Source: Candidatus Melainabacteria bacterium
GTDB taxonomy: Bacteria > Cyanobacteriota > Vampirovibrionia > Obscuribacterales > JAKAZS01
Direction of reading: 5' to 3'
Assembly (NCBI GenBank): GCA_027371815.1
Contig: DAHXLC010000216.1
Coordinates: 1-34,013, forward strand
Length of the DNA: 34,013 nucleotides
Under the pieces are notes generated by a model. The model searched no databases, was not told the DNA's origin, and saw nothing but the letters and a program-made list of their open reading frames with translations. Both the position numbers and the translations under genes were made by a program. Of the stretch, positions 7,923-17,276 are shown piece by piece (positions within the stretch are counted from its first letter, which is position 1; every line of letters starts with the position of its first letter).

Positions 7923-9023
7923 ATGAATAATCCATTTTCACCTGTTACTGGTTATCTCGCCCTTGAAGATGGCAAAATTTTTACGGGATATCATTTTGGC
8001 TTTAACGGTCTAAGTACTGGTGAAATTGTTTTTAATACAAGTATGACTGGTTATCAAGAAATTCTTAGCGATCCAAGTTATGCTGAACAAATAATAACGA
8101 TGACGTATCCTGAAATAGGAAATTATGGCTGTAATGATTTAGATCAAGAAAGTCATTCTGTTTATGCTAAAGGCCTAGTAATAAAGAATTTAAGTCATAG
8201 TTTTAGTAATCATCTGGGCTTATATTCATTAGCAGATTATTTACTAGCTAATAAAGTAATTGGTCTTTACAATATTGATACTAGGGCTTTAACTAGGCAT
8301 ATAAGGGATCTTGGCGCTATGCGTGCGGTAATTTGTGATGCTAGTTATAATAAAGAAAACTTAGTAGATTTAGCCAGAAACTCAAAATCTATGCTGGGCT
8401 TGGATCTTACTAGTTTAGTTACGAGAAACAAACCAAGCAAAATTCAATCAGGTCGATATAAAATTGCCTGTTTAGATTATGGCATTAAAGATAGTATTAT
8501 TAACTGTTTAAAACAGTTTGACTTTGATATTACTGTTTTTCCGGCTAATACAAGATTTGCAGAATTAATGCAAATTAACCCTGATGGTTTTTTGTTATCT
8601 AATGGTCCTGGCGATCCTAGTAGCAATGAAGCAATCATAAATGAAGTAATCAAAATTAAAAATTCACATAAACCAATCTTAGCTATCTGTCTTGGTCATC
8701 AATTAATGGCCTTAGCGTGCAAAGCCAAAACATATAAACTAAAATTTGGTCATCGTGGTGGCAATCAGCCTGTTAAAAATTTACTTACTAATCAGGTTCA
8801 TATAACTGCTCATAATCATGGTTTTGCCGTAGATATAGACTCACTTCCTGACTGTTTAGTGCCAAGTTTTATAAATTTAAATGATAATTCGCTTGAAGGT
8901 TTTTTTCATAAGGAATTACCGATAAACTGTGTTCAATTTCATCCTGAGGCACATCCTGGACCAACTGATGCAATGTATTTGTTTGAAAACTTCTATAATG
9001 TGGTAAAATTAAATTACCAGTAG
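7923..9023 (+). CDS. carA: Carbamoyl-phosphate synthase small (glutaminase) subunit
   Basis: The 366-residue subunit hydrolyses glutamine to supply ammonia to CarB for carbamoyl phosphate, feeding pyrimidine and arginine synthesis. The N-terminal CPSase domain shows GEIVFNTSMTGYQEILSDPSY and IDTRALTRHIRDLGAMRAVI. The class I glutamine amidotransferase domain shows LLSNGPGDPS, the nucleophile cysteine in ILAICLGHQLMALA, and the His/Glu pair in VQFHPEAHPGPTD. Length is close to the usual 360-380. CarB is not in the window. It opens a four-gene plus-strand operon; the next gene's Shine-Dalgarno overlaps its stop codon. Confidence 0.97.
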   Translation: MNNPFSPVTGYLALEDGKIFTGYHFGFNGLSTGEIVFNTSMTGYQEILSDPSYAEQIITMTYPEIGNYGCNDLDQESHSVYAKGLVIKNLSHSFSNHLGLYSLADYLLANKVIGLYNIDTRALTRHIRDLGAMRAVICDASYNKENLVDLARNSKSMLGLDLTSLVTRNKPSKIQSGRYKIACLDYGIKDSIINCLKQFDFDITVFPANTRFAELMQINPDGFLLSNGPGDPSSNEAIINEVIKIKNSHKPILAICLGHQLMALACKAKTYKLKFGHRGGNQPVKNLLTNQVHITAHNHGFAVDIDSLPDCLVPSFINLNDNSLEGFFHKELPINCVQFHPEAHPGPTDAMYLFENFYNVVKLNYQ

Positions 9024-9036
9024 AGGAATTTAAATT

Positions 9037-9696
9037 TTGTATAAATTAGCCATATTTGATTTTGATGGAACACTAGTGGATTCAGCTCCAGGAATTGTTA
9101 CTGTAATGGAACAAGTTGCCCTAGAATATAATTTACCAACGCAAATTGTTGATGATTGGAAAAACTTAATTGGCGTACCTTTAGTTAAACAGATGCAAAC
9201 GGTTCTACCAGATAAAAATGAAGAATATTGGACACAGGTGGCTGAACGCTATCGAGCCATCTACGATCAACAGACTATTGAAATTTGTCCGCCATTTCCT
9301 TTTCTTAAGGATATGTTAGCTAAATTAACTAAAAATGATATTAAAATTTCCATTGCCTCATCTAAACGTCGTCATTTAATTGAAGAAGTTCTAGCCTACC
9401 ATAATTTATTAGACTATTTTTGCCTGGTAATTGGTGCCCAAGATGTAAACAACCATAAACCTCATCCTGAATCAGTCCAGATTACTTTAAGTAATCTTAA
9501 CATTAACTATCAAGAAGCTGTAGTCATTGGCGATTCAACTTATGATTTGGAAATGGCGAGAAATGCTAATGTTGATTCTATTGGTGTAACTACTGGTATT
9601 CATACTCGTCAAATATTACACACGGCTGGACCAAGATTTGTTGCTGATAATTTAAATGAAGTCTTAGATTTAATTTTAAATGGCCGAAAAATATAA
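9037..9696 (+). CDS. HAD-superfamily phosphatase, phosphoglycolate phosphatase-like
   Basis: The 219-residue HAD subfamily IA hydrolase shows all motifs. Motif I is FDFDGTLVDSA (nucleophile and acid Asp), motif II is SIASSKR, the motif III lysine is in NNHKPHPES, and motif IV is IGDSTYDLEMA. An alpha-helical cap lies between motifs I and II. It resembles Gph/PpaX proteins, which hydrolyse phosphoglycolate or pyrophosphate; the actual substrate cannot be told. The start is TTG at 9037 with AGAGGA about 10 nt upstream, overlapping the carA stop. It overlaps the next gene by 17 nt, so all four genes are probably one transcript. Confidence 0.9.
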   Translation: MYKLAIFDFDGTLVDSAPGIVTVMEQVALEYNLPTQIVDDWKNLIGVPLVKQMQTVLPDKNEEYWTQVAERYRAIYDQQTIEICPPFPFLKDMLAKLTKNDIKISIASSKRRHLIEEVLAYHNLLDYFCLVIGAQDVNNHKPHPESVQITLSNLNINYQEAVVIGDSTYDLEMARNANVDSIGVTTGIHTRQILHTAGPRFVADNLNEVLDLILNGRKI

Positions 9697-10630
9697 AATT
9701 TATAATGATTTTTATATTTCTCCCGTATCATGGGGTTTAGGTGATTTAGTTGTCTGTTTACCTATTATCCAAGAATTAATTAGTCGCCAAATTCCTACTT
9801 ATGGAATTTATAGTAACGCCCTACAAAAAGAAGCTTACGACAGTGTCATAGGTTTAAATGGAAGTATTTTACTTAATGATATAAACAAAATTGAAAGACC
9901 AGCACAAATTATCAATTTAAGAAATCATGATTTACAAAAAAATTACTGGTGGGGTGGAACATTATTTAAGCAAAACTATCCCAATTATCATATAAATGAC
10001 ATTCTAAAAATAATCTGTAATGATTTTAATTTACCCTTTGCTGAACATAAATTAGTTAAATTAAATCATCAAAAATTACCCCAGTATGAAAATACGCTAA
10101 TTTTTATTGCTAATAGTTTTGGCCCTTTTAAATCATGGCCAACTGAATTTTGGCTGGAAATACATCGTTTTTTAACCAAACATAATTATAACGTTATTTT
10201 ACTAGGTCGAATTAATGAATCCCAGCAATTAACTGACCTCATTAATTTAGGTGTTAAACATATTGATACGCCGCAATTATCGTCAGCAATTAATATTTTA
10301 TCTTCAGCTAAAGCCGTCCTAGCCATTGACTCTGGCTTAGCCCATATCAGTGTTAATCAAGGTACGCCAACCATAATTATGTATGGCCATAATGATGTAT
10401 ATTACCGCCCCTATCCTCATTCTTACAATATTTCAGCAAATCATTGTAGTATTTTATGTAATGAACAATATGATAAATTTTCTAATACAAGTCCAGATAA
10501 AAATTTTGCAACATTTCCACCCTGGGATTGTAAGGCGGAAATGCCACTTAAATGTATGGCTACAATTATGCCTCAAAGTGTTATTAACAAGCTGTCCATG
10601 ATCTTAAAGCTTAACAATGCTAAAGTATAA
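9680..10630 (+). CDS. Glycosyltransferase family 9 (heptosyltransferase-like)
   Basis: The 316-residue GT-B fold enzyme of the ADP-heptose:LPS heptosyltransferase type lacks a signal peptide. The N-terminal WGLGDLVVCLPIIQELI corresponds to the GDxxxxxPxxxxL acceptor-side loop. The middle reads NSFGPFKSWPTEFWLEI, matching the family K-x-WP-x-x-x-[WF] motif. The C-terminal donor site is VLAIDSGLAHISVNQGTPTIIMYG, matching the D-[ST]-G-x-x-H motif. It suggests transfer of a sugar to a surface glycan or lipid A core, but the exact sugar is unknown. It overlaps both neighbours (17 nt upstream, 14 nt downstream). Confidence 0.85.
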   Translation: MAEKYKIYNDFYISPVSWGLGDLVVCLPIIQELISRQIPTYGIYSNALQKEAYDSVIGLNGSILLNDINKIERPAQIINLRNHDLQKNYWWGGTLFKQNYPNYHINDILKIICNDFNLPFAEHKLVKLNHQKLPQYENTLIFIANSFGPFKSWPTEFWLEIHRFLTKHNYNVILLGRINESQQLTDLINLGVKHIDTPQLSSAINILSSAKAVLAIDSGLAHISVNQGTPTIIMYGHNDVYYRPYPHSYNISANHCSILCNEQYDKFSNTSPDKNFATFPPWDCKAEMPLKCMATIMPQSVINKLSMILKLNNAKV

Positions 10631-11741
10631 TCTTTACATTACTGATACCAATTATTGCAGCCATCTTGTTAATAGCCAAGCTGAAGGAATATTATGTCTA
10701 ACCAGCTATAAGGATAATCTTATAATCAATAATTTAGGCAAAAATATTGAATTAAGTAAATTAAACATTAACAACCATCAGTGCAAACTAAAAAAAAATG
10801 CAATCTATGATTTTTCATTTTTCTCATCGCTTGACGAAGAGTCACAATTTGACATGGATATGCATGCCTTATTAATTAAGAATAACTATCTATTTGCTTT
10901 AAATCATTATGGTATTATCCGCATATTCAATCTAAAGCAAAATTTACAACCTGAATATTTATTAAGATTTGCTAGTGATACTGAACACACTAGCATTATT
11001 AACAGACAATTACTTACTTCATCATCAAGCATTTATGGTATTAGCGATAGTCCCACAACTGGATTAATAGTATCCAATCCATTAATTACACAAACCTATA
11101 TTGAAAAAGATTTTATGAATTTAAACGAAATGGTTGCCAATATTTATCAACTAGACTATTTCACAATCTTAAATAACCTTGGTAAAATTAATATTATTGC
11201 TAACAATCCTCAACTTAATCTTTTAGCCTTAGCTAATGATACTACTTTCTTGGTCTATGCATATAATGAAAAGCCTTTTTTTAAGCTTGAGAATTTGGTA
11301 TGTTCATTCAAAATTAATTATTTAGTTAAAAACATTTGTTTTATCGATAACCATCTACTGATATCGGGATATGAAAGTAAGCAATCAGAAAAAAGTTATG
11401 ATGATATTTTTAAATATAATCAGGAATTAACTTCCCATATTCAACTATACAGCTTAACTGGCGAAAACATTTGGTCAAGGTGTGAAAATTCTACAATCGC
11501 TTGGGGATTTGGCGGCAAACCCATAACTTATGATCAAAAAAAACAAGTAATTTATTTGGTTTTACGTAATTCAACGTTAAAAATGCTTGATTTTCGCAAT
11601 GGTCAAGTTCTCGATTTAAATTCACCAGCAACCCTAACTGAACAAAATTTTGGTACGGCTAATTTAAATTTGCATCAAAATCATTTAATCTGTACCTTTA
11701 ATCGCGCCAATTACCGATTATTTCACTATAATTTTGACTAA
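10617..11741 (+). CDS. Unknown protein, possibly beta-propeller-like
   Basis: I do not recognise this 374-residue protein. It has no signal peptide or membrane helix. It consists of repeated short beta-strand patterns: ALLIKNNYLFALNHYGIIRIFNL, ICFIDNHLLISGYES, HIQLYSLTGENIW, VIYLVLRNSTLKMLDFRNGQVL and HLICTFNRANYRLF. Each runs as a strand, a turn, and a strand ending in aromatic or aliphatic residues. That periodicity is what degenerate WD40/PQQ-type propellers look like. The ATG at 10617 overlaps the glycosyltransferase stop by 14 nt, so it is co-translated with it and may act in the same surface-glycan process. The fold is an inference. Confidence 0.6.
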   Translation: MLKYNLYITDTNYCSHLVNSQAEGILCLTSYKDNLIINNLGKNIELSKLNINNHQCKLKKNAIYDFSFFSSLDEESQFDMDMHALLIKNNYLFALNHYGIIRIFNLKQNLQPEYLLRFASDTEHTSIINRQLLTSSSSIYGISDSPTTGLIVSNPLITQTYIEKDFMNLNEMVANIYQLDYFTILNNLGKINIIANNPQLNLLALANDTTFLVYAYNEKPFFKLENLVCSFKINYLVKNICFIDNHLLISGYESKQSEKSYDDIFKYNQELTSHIQLYSLTGENIWSRCENSTIAWGFGGKPITYDQKKQVIYLVLRNSTLKMLDFRNGQVLDLNSPATLTEQNFGTANLNLHQNHLICTFNRANYRLFHYNFD

Positions 11742-11775
11742 AGTAAATTTGAACTATAATGATGAAAAATTGAAT

Positions 11776-11916
11776 TTAAACCTGTTGGTAGATTTTTTGC
11801 ATATTAGCTAAATTAAAATATTTAGTTTCACCTGATTTAATTTCACCAATTAGCTTTAATATTTTTTTATAACAGCTATCCTTAGGCTTAATAAGTCTGT
11901 CACCAAAATTTATCAT
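11776..11916 (-). CDS. Possible small protein (46 aa)
   Basis: This ORF is too short for the ORF track. The minus-strand ATG at 11916 opens a 46-codon frame (MINFGDRLIKPKDSCYKKIL... ending NMQKIYQQV) that stops at 11776. It lies 33 nt downstream of the giant gene on the same strand. Codon choice (GGT GAA ATT AAA, ACT AAA TAT) and the mixed, lysine-rich composition look coding rather than random. However, no good Shine-Dalgarno is seen and an ORF this short can occur by chance in AT-rich DNA. No function can be assigned. Confidence 0.35.
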   Translation of the reverse strand: MINFGDRLIKPKDSCYKKILKLIGEIKSGETKYFNLANMQKIYQQV

Positions 11917-11949
11917 AAATAGTTTGTGGTATTGCTAAATTATAATAAA

Positions 11950-14900
11950 TTAACTTCCAGAATTGTTACCGGTAGTATTTGCTCCGCCACTATTGCCACT
12001 AGTATCAGTTGCAGCTGAAGACGGGGCTGGTGGCGTTTCATTTTTTATTGGTGTTTGACTTTGATCCAATAATTCTTGATATGGAGCTGCCGCAGCCGAA
12101 ACATTACTGCCTTGCTGAATTTGGAAACCATGCGTTAATGCTGACCAATAAGTTGGGGCAATAAAGGCTGATAAAGGAGTGCCAGCTTCACCAGCAACAT
12201 TCAAATGACTTATACCAGATTTAAGTGCATCAACTGGATGCGTTATCGCTGATTTTAAGGTATTTTTTAAAGATGGCGTACCCACGTCACTGGTTATATT
12301 TTTAGCAATGGCACCAGATTCTAAAAATGGTGCAATCATGGCAGCTTGGAAGAATATATTACCCATTAATTCACCCGATAAACTACCCGAATTTCTGCCA
12401 GACCAAGTAATATTTAAAAATTCCTGGCCTAGCGTATAAGGTTTACCGGTAGCAGGATTAATTTCACCTTTAAAAACATTATCATAAATGCCAGTAGGAT
12501 AGGCATAAGCTGATAATGAAGTTAAAGCGGTACCATAACCAGATAAGAAACGTCGATATTTTAAGGCATCAGCTGACGTTGTTTCAAAATCCATGGTACT
12601 AAATGGATTAATATTATGCGCTAAATTGCCAATTGATTTTGCAGTGTCCAGAGGATGAAGACCAGCATTAATTATTTTACCTGGCATAGCTTTAATTTTG
12701 CTAAACATACCGGCTACAGATTCTTTAGTCGTAGCATTTAAGGCAGTGTTTATATCGCTGATTTTGGTGCTGGGAGAAATACCACTAGTTATTTTTTGTT
12801 CAAATTCCTGAAAATTCGAAGATTTTTGTAAGTCTTCAACCGTATAAATATCATATTTACTAGCTAGATTTTTGGCAACATCGAGAGGAAAATTTGGTAT
12901 ATTTTTAAGTAATGCGGCTTTAGCTGTAGCTTCATCAGCAAATTCAGGACTAGTAGCAATAGTATCTAATTGTTTTACCCTACCCAATAACTGACCTGTT
13001 GTATATCCGGGTTCACCAATTGTAGCATTTAAAGCATCAATTTCACTTAATTGCCCAACAGTTACTTTACTGGCATCAATACCAGCAATTGCTTTAATTT
13101 CTTGGGCACTTCTTAAACCTTGCAATTTATTAAAATCAGTAATTGATTTTTCAGCAAGATTTTCACTGCCACTAACAGTAGTGGCTGCTGATTTAGGCAT
13201 GGCATCCAATGTATCTTTTAACATAGTAGCTCGAGCCGCTGCTGATTGAGGTAAAGCCTTGCCAATATCGGCAATTTTGGTATCAGCACTAATTCCAGCT
13301 AAATTACCATCAGCTAAGCTACCAAATTGATCCAACACCTTTTGGGCGTCACCAGCAGTGGTAATTCCTTTATTAGCTAAACTAGCAGCCAGTTTAGAGT
13401 CCACACCAGCTAATGAACCTATCGACGCTGAAGCATCAACTCCACTGGTAGCTGATTTTAAAACGCCTAAATGGTCTGTTAATTCACCAGCGGTTTTAGC
13501 GCCAGTCATTGCCCCACCACGAGCAATATTAGCAATATCTAAGGTCGAAGCTGAATTGTCAACGCCTTTAATAGCTATAGCACTAATTTTTTGGCCATCA
13601 AGAATTTTATTTAAATCGCCTAAATTATCTACGCCACTATTGCCGACTCTTTCTAAAAGAGCTGCTGCATCAGTGTTTGGACCTTTGAATAATAATTTAC
13701 CAAAAGTATCTTTGCCAAAATAAATAGCACCCATACCAGCTAAAGCGGCTGAGCCATGTAAGGCAGCGTCAGCTACACTTTCTTTCGATCCGCTAATATG
13801 GTTAAAGACCTCGTAGTCTGTACCTATAGCTCCAGCTAAGCCCGCTCCAACACTTAAGGCGCCTTTGCCAAGCATTAGACCTGTTTTACCAATATCAGCG
13901 CCACCAGCAACAGCTTCTTCGGCTATTTCTGGATTACGTAATAAAGCTGCAACACCTATGGCTAATCCCATACCAACAATACCGGCAGATGTATCAGCTA
14001 TAGCATGATTCCAGAATCCCGATAAATTTTCATATTTTTTCTTTAATTCTGCAGGCATATTATCAATGGTTAAAGTTGCCAATTGAGATAATAAAGGATC
14101 TTTACTGGGATCTTTATCTAAATCAATACCATAGGTAGATTTTTCAAGAGCTTTAGCTTGATTAATCAAGTCCATAGCTTGTTGAGGTTGAAATACGTCA
14201 GCCAAATCATTTTTTCCGGTCTTAGCATTGATAAGACTGCCTAAGTAAAATTGCACCAAAATTTTTCTTAAAGTTATCGGCGCATTAATATCACCAGAAT
14301 TTAAATCAGTTCCTTGAAGTTCAGTTTGGAATTTTTTTAAGCCAGCTTGATCTTGAATAAAATCAGGATTTTTAATTGCATCATTCAATAAAGAAACTTC
14401 TTCTTTCATTTGGACTATCGGTAATTTATCACTTAAATTAATGGCTTCTTGATAAACGCTAGCAGCTTTCTTATATTGTTTGTCCTGAGCTAAGGCTGCA
14501 GCATAACCTTCCATTAATTGAATGGGTTGCATGACACTGGTGAAATCAGCCTTAAGCATGGTATGAGCCGTTAATATTTCAGCTGAAGTTAAGGGTTTGC
14601 CATTTAACTGACCTGATTTTAAAATTCCTTCAATTTCATCAATTTGTTTGGTTAAAGCAACAGGATCATTTAATTTTTGGGATTCAGCAATAGCTTTTTC
14701 AAAAAATGGTTCACTAGCAATAATTCCAGATTTTTTTAATGCAGCAAGACCTTCATTAACATTTTTTTGAATTTCTTTTGGATCAACACTACCGCTTCCA
14801 GCATCAGTCCCTGGTGATTGGGGAGCCCCTGGCTGGTGAACTGTTCCAGCGGACGCAGTATCAGTTCCTGGAGCTATTGGAGCTCCTGGCTGGTGAGCTG

Positions 14901-17208
14901 TAGTCCCACCGTTACCCGTATCTGTAACTGGATGTGCTTTAGCATAGGCAGTTATATCAGCTTCGCTAATTTTCAATTTACTTGCTAAAGCCGAAACTTC
15001 TGGAGATTTTTCAAGCGCTGGCCAGATTTTGGGATCTACAACACTGAATGCCTGTAACAATTCATTTTTAGCTAGATTATCCTGGCTGGCTTCATCTAAG
15101 GCTTTAGCATATTCTAAACGTGCGTAAAACTTAGCTAATTCAGCTTCACCTTTAGCGGTATCATTTTTCTTAACTTCTGCAGTAATAGCTAATAATGGGT
15201 TTAATTTATCAGCATAAGCTTGCATATCCTTAAATAACTGGGGGTTACTTTTTTCCAAACCAGCTCGAGCAGCAGCTTTTTGGGCTGCAGTAGCTTTTGG
15301 GTCATTTAAAACGTTATATTCTTGTTGTTCAGCTGGAGTCAAGGCTTTAATATCATTATCCACAGCCGTTTTTAATGTATTCAACTCATTTTTATAAGCT
15401 GGAGTCAAATAAGGTTGAGCCTTTTGCTCAAGCTTAGCATCATCTGCAGTGACTTGCTGATTTATCGTATTAAATTCACTATCAGCTAAGGCAATAGCCT
15501 TTTCATATTCTGGTGCATATTGTTTAATAGCGGTCTGTTTATCAGTAGCTTTATTAAATCCAGCATCAGCTTGATCTAAAATACTTGAAGCCGTAGCTCC
15601 GGTATCAGCGCCGGCTTGTGGCGGTGTGGCGGCTCCAGCTGGTGGCGTATCAGCGCCTGGGGCTTGCGGTGCCCCTGGTGGTGTATCAGCGCCGGCTTGT
15701 GGCGGTGTGGCGGCTCCGGCTGGTGGCGTATCAGCACCTGGGGCTTGCGGTGCAGCTGGTGGCGTATCAGCGCCTGGGGCTTGTGACGGTGTATTTTGAA
15801 TTTCATTAGCCGGAACACCTGCATTAATAGCATCTTGACGTAATGTTTGAGCTAAGGCCGGATCGATATTTTTTTGGATAGCTGTCAGGAAATATTTTTG
15901 GGCTTGGGCTTTATCACCAGATTGCATAAGCGCATTAGCATATTCAAAACAGGTTAAAGCTGGTGCATTCTTTTCTTCACTTATTTGTAATCTAGTTTTG
16001 TTTAATTCAAATAAATTAGAGTCTAGTGGTTCAGTAATTTTATTTCGATTGGCTAAAATAGGTTGAAGCGCTGGAGCGATTTTAACCATTTCACTTTCAA
16101 CTGTATTTTGCGCATTTAAAGATGGCGCCTGAGCAAGATTTTTATATAAATCAGCTAATTCAACCTGAACATTTTGAGGATATTTGGAAGCCACCATTTG
16201 TACCTGAGCATCAATTTGACCTAAAGCACTAGCCATAGCTGGCGTTATTTGTGCATGAAGTTTACCCTTTAACACATTTTCTTGATTTAATAATTCAGGT
16301 AATATTGGTGAAGATCCCGATGTACTTTCCTGAATTGCCTTTAAAAACTCTTGATTTATGGCAGGCGTTAATTTTCCTGATTGCTGAACTTCACTTAAAG
16401 CCTGTTGAGCCTGTTCCAGTGGGCTTAAGGCATTAGCCGTACCTGAACCACCAGTAGATCCAGGTGAACCAGTTTGCCTGTCACCACCATTACCATTATT
16501 GCCACGATCTAAGCCAGCAGAACCAGCTTGGCCATTATTACCACGATCTAAGCCAGCAGTTGGAGTTTGGGCGCCATCATTACCATTAGCAAAATAAGGA
16601 TAGCCTTGAGGCACTTTTTGACCATCACTGTTCAATGCCTGTTGATATTCTCGTTGAAAATTAACATCATTAAGCATCTGGGGATTCATTTGTGATGCTT
16701 CCATTAGTAAGGTAGTAGATTTACCAGTGTGTCCTAATTTAAGCATGGCTAGCCCTAAATTAGCGCGAGTAAAGCTAGGAGCTTGCTGTAAATAAGTAAG
16801 ATCCATGTCTTCTTTAGCTAAAGCTAAAGCTTGTGGTGAATTAGGATCCTTTTGAATTTGAGCTTCAATATTACTTTTATACTTAGCAATAGCATTTTCA
16901 TCTAATCCGTCTGCAATTTTTATGGCTTGGACATAATATTGATAGGCTTCTTTCATGCCTAAACCTTTATTGACACTTTCGGCCATATTCAAATTAATAA
17001 ACAGTGCATTAAACTGATTAGCTAAATTTGGATCCTGTAAAGGACTAGCATCAAACCCTTCTGCTTTAGCATTGGCCAACATAATATTATCAGCGTGAGC
17101 TGATAAATTTGGCGTCATGCCATAAACTTCACGGTTTAAACTATTGTTTCGTGAGTTATTAGCGCCATTCAGGTTAGATTCTGGATTGTTATTAATTTCT
17201 CTTCCCAT
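11950..17208 (-). CDS. Giant modular repeat protein (1752 aa), function unknown
   Basis: The ATG at 17208 has AGGA about 8 nt upstream. There is no N-terminal signal. Residues 1-200 and 260-470 are helical with TPR-like spacing (AYQYYVQAIKIADG, ALMQSGDKAQAQKYFLTAI). Linkers are low complexity: GLDRGNNG copies near 220-245, a Pro/Ala/Gly tandem block at about 473-536, and HQPGAP copies at about 770-800. Residues 545-1060 are alpha-helical with further TPR-like pairs. Hydrophobic glycine-rich segments follow at about 1069-1166 (GIVGMGLAIGVAALL). Residues 1170-1490 contain recurring 60-100-residue units of the form A-x-x-L-x-x-x-G-I-x-T-x-x-D/E, resembling helix-hairpin-helix repeats (SKLAASLANKGITTAGDAQK). 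A further hydrophobic part is near 1540-1660, and a Ser/Thr/Asn tail ends the protein. No enzymatic motif is seen. A large scaffold at the membrane or cell surface is one guess. Confidence 0.8.
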   Translation of the reverse strand: MGREINNNPESNLNGANNSRNNSLNREVYGMTPNLSAHADNIMLANAKAEGFDASPLQDPNLANQFNALFINLNMAESVNKGLGMKEAYQYYVQAIKIADGLDENAIAKYKSNIEAQIQKDPNSPQALALAKEDMDLTYLQQAPSFTRANLGLAMLKLGHTGKSTTLLMEASQMNPQMLNDVNFQREYQQALNSDGQKVPQGYPYFANGNDGAQTPTAGLDRGNNGQAGSAGLDRGNNGNGGDRQTGSPGSTGGSGTANALSPLEQAQQALSEVQQSGKLTPAINQEFLKAIQESTSGSSPILPELLNQENVLKGKLHAQITPAMASALGQIDAQVQMVASKYPQNVQVELADLYKNLAQAPSLNAQNTVESEMVKIAPALQPILANRNKITEPLDSNLFELNKTRLQISEEKNAPALTCFEYANALMQSGDKAQAQKYFLTAIQKNIDPALAQTLRQDAINAGVPANEIQNTPSQAPGADTPPAAPQAPGADTPPAGAATPPQAGADTPPGAPQAPGADTPPAGAATPPQAGADTGATASSILDQADAGFNKATDKQTAIKQYAPEYEKAIALADSEFNTINQQVTADDAKLEQKAQPYLTPAYKNELNTLKTAVDNDIKALTPAEQQEYNVLNDPKATAAQKAAARAGLEKSNPQLFKDMQAYADKLNPLLAITAEVKKNDTAKGEAELAKFYARLEYAKALDEASQDNLAKNELLQAFSVVDPKIWPALEKSPEVSALASKLKISEADITAYAKAHPVTDTGNGGTTAHQPGAPIAPGTDTASAGTVHQPGAPQSPGTDAGSGSVDPKEIQKNVNEGLAALKKSGIIASEPFFEKAIAESQKLNDPVALTKQIDEIEGILKSGQLNGKPLTSAEILTAHTMLKADFTSVMQPIQLMEGYAAALAQDKQYKKAASVYQEAINLSDKLPIVQMKEEVSLLNDAIKNPDFIQDQAGLKKFQTELQGTDLNSGDINAPITLRKILVQFYLGSLINAKTGKNDLADVFQPQQAMDLINQAKALEKSTYGIDLDKDPSKDPLLSQLATLTIDNMPAELKKKYENLSGFWNHAIADTSAGIVGMGLAIGVAALLRNPEIAEEAVAGGADIGKTGLMLGKGALSVGAGLAGAIGTDYEVFNHISGSKESVADAALHGSAALAGMGAIYFGKDTFGKLLFKGPNTDAAALLERVGNSGVDNLGDLNKILDGQKISAIAIKGVDNSASTLDIANIARGGAMTGAKTAGELTDHLGVLKSATSGVDASASIGSLAGVDSKLAASLANKGITTAGDAQKVLDQFGSLADGNLAGISADTKIADIGKALPQSAAARATMLKDTLDAMPKSAATTVSGSENLAEKSITDFNKLQGLRSAQEIKAIAGIDASKVTVGQLSEIDALNATIGEPGYTTGQLLGRVKQLDTIATSPEFADEATAKAALLKNIPNFPLDVAKNLASKYDIYTVEDLQKSSNFQEFEQKITSGISPSTKISDINTALNATTKESVAGMFSKIKAMPGKIINAGLHPLDTAKSIGNLAHNINPFSTMDFETTSADALKYRRFLSGYGTALTSLSAYAYPTGIYDNVFKGEINPATGKPYTLGQEFLNITWSGRNSGSLSGELMGNIFFQAAMIAPFLESGAIAKNITSDVGTPSLKNTLKSAITHPVDALKSGISHLNVAGEAGTPLSAFIAPTYWSALTHGFQIQQGSNVSAAAAPYQELLDQSQTPIKNETPPAPSSAATDTSGNSGGANTTGNNSGS
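15602..15784. repeat. 81-bp tandem repeat coding for a Pro/Ala/Gly linker
   Basis: Two full copies of an 81-bp unit (15602-15682 and 15683-15763), plus a partial copy, encode a 27-residue repeat built from QAPGADTPPAGAATPP-like text. The copies differ at about five bases. The DNA is GC-rich (for example GGCGGTGTGGCGGCTCC), in sharp contrast to the AT-rich surroundings. Repeat number could vary between strains, and assemblies may collapse it. Confidence 0.9.
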
Positions 17209-17276
17209 GATTCTTGTCCTTATTTATAGTAGTTGTTAATTTTTGTGCTTTGTCACCTATTTAAATATATACAATA

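Noticed and set aside
11742-11775. Terminator between the convergent propeller-like gene and the small ORF
   Set aside because: TAAATT/AATTTA pairing is short, the loop long, and there is no T-run.
13358-13723. 121-aa plus-strand ORF inside the giant gene
   Set aside because: It is antisense to the repetitive Ala/Gly-rich coding region; composition mirrors that strand and no Shine-Dalgarno or neighbour supports it.
15602-15784. Possible CRISPR array
   Set aside because: Repeats are directly adjacent with no unique spacers and are in frame with a coding sequence.
15576-15833. Short ORFs on both strands across the tandem repeat
   Set aside because: They are open only because the GC-rich 81-bp repeat lacks stops; repeats such as RHKPALI are frame-shifted copies of the Pro/Ala linker.
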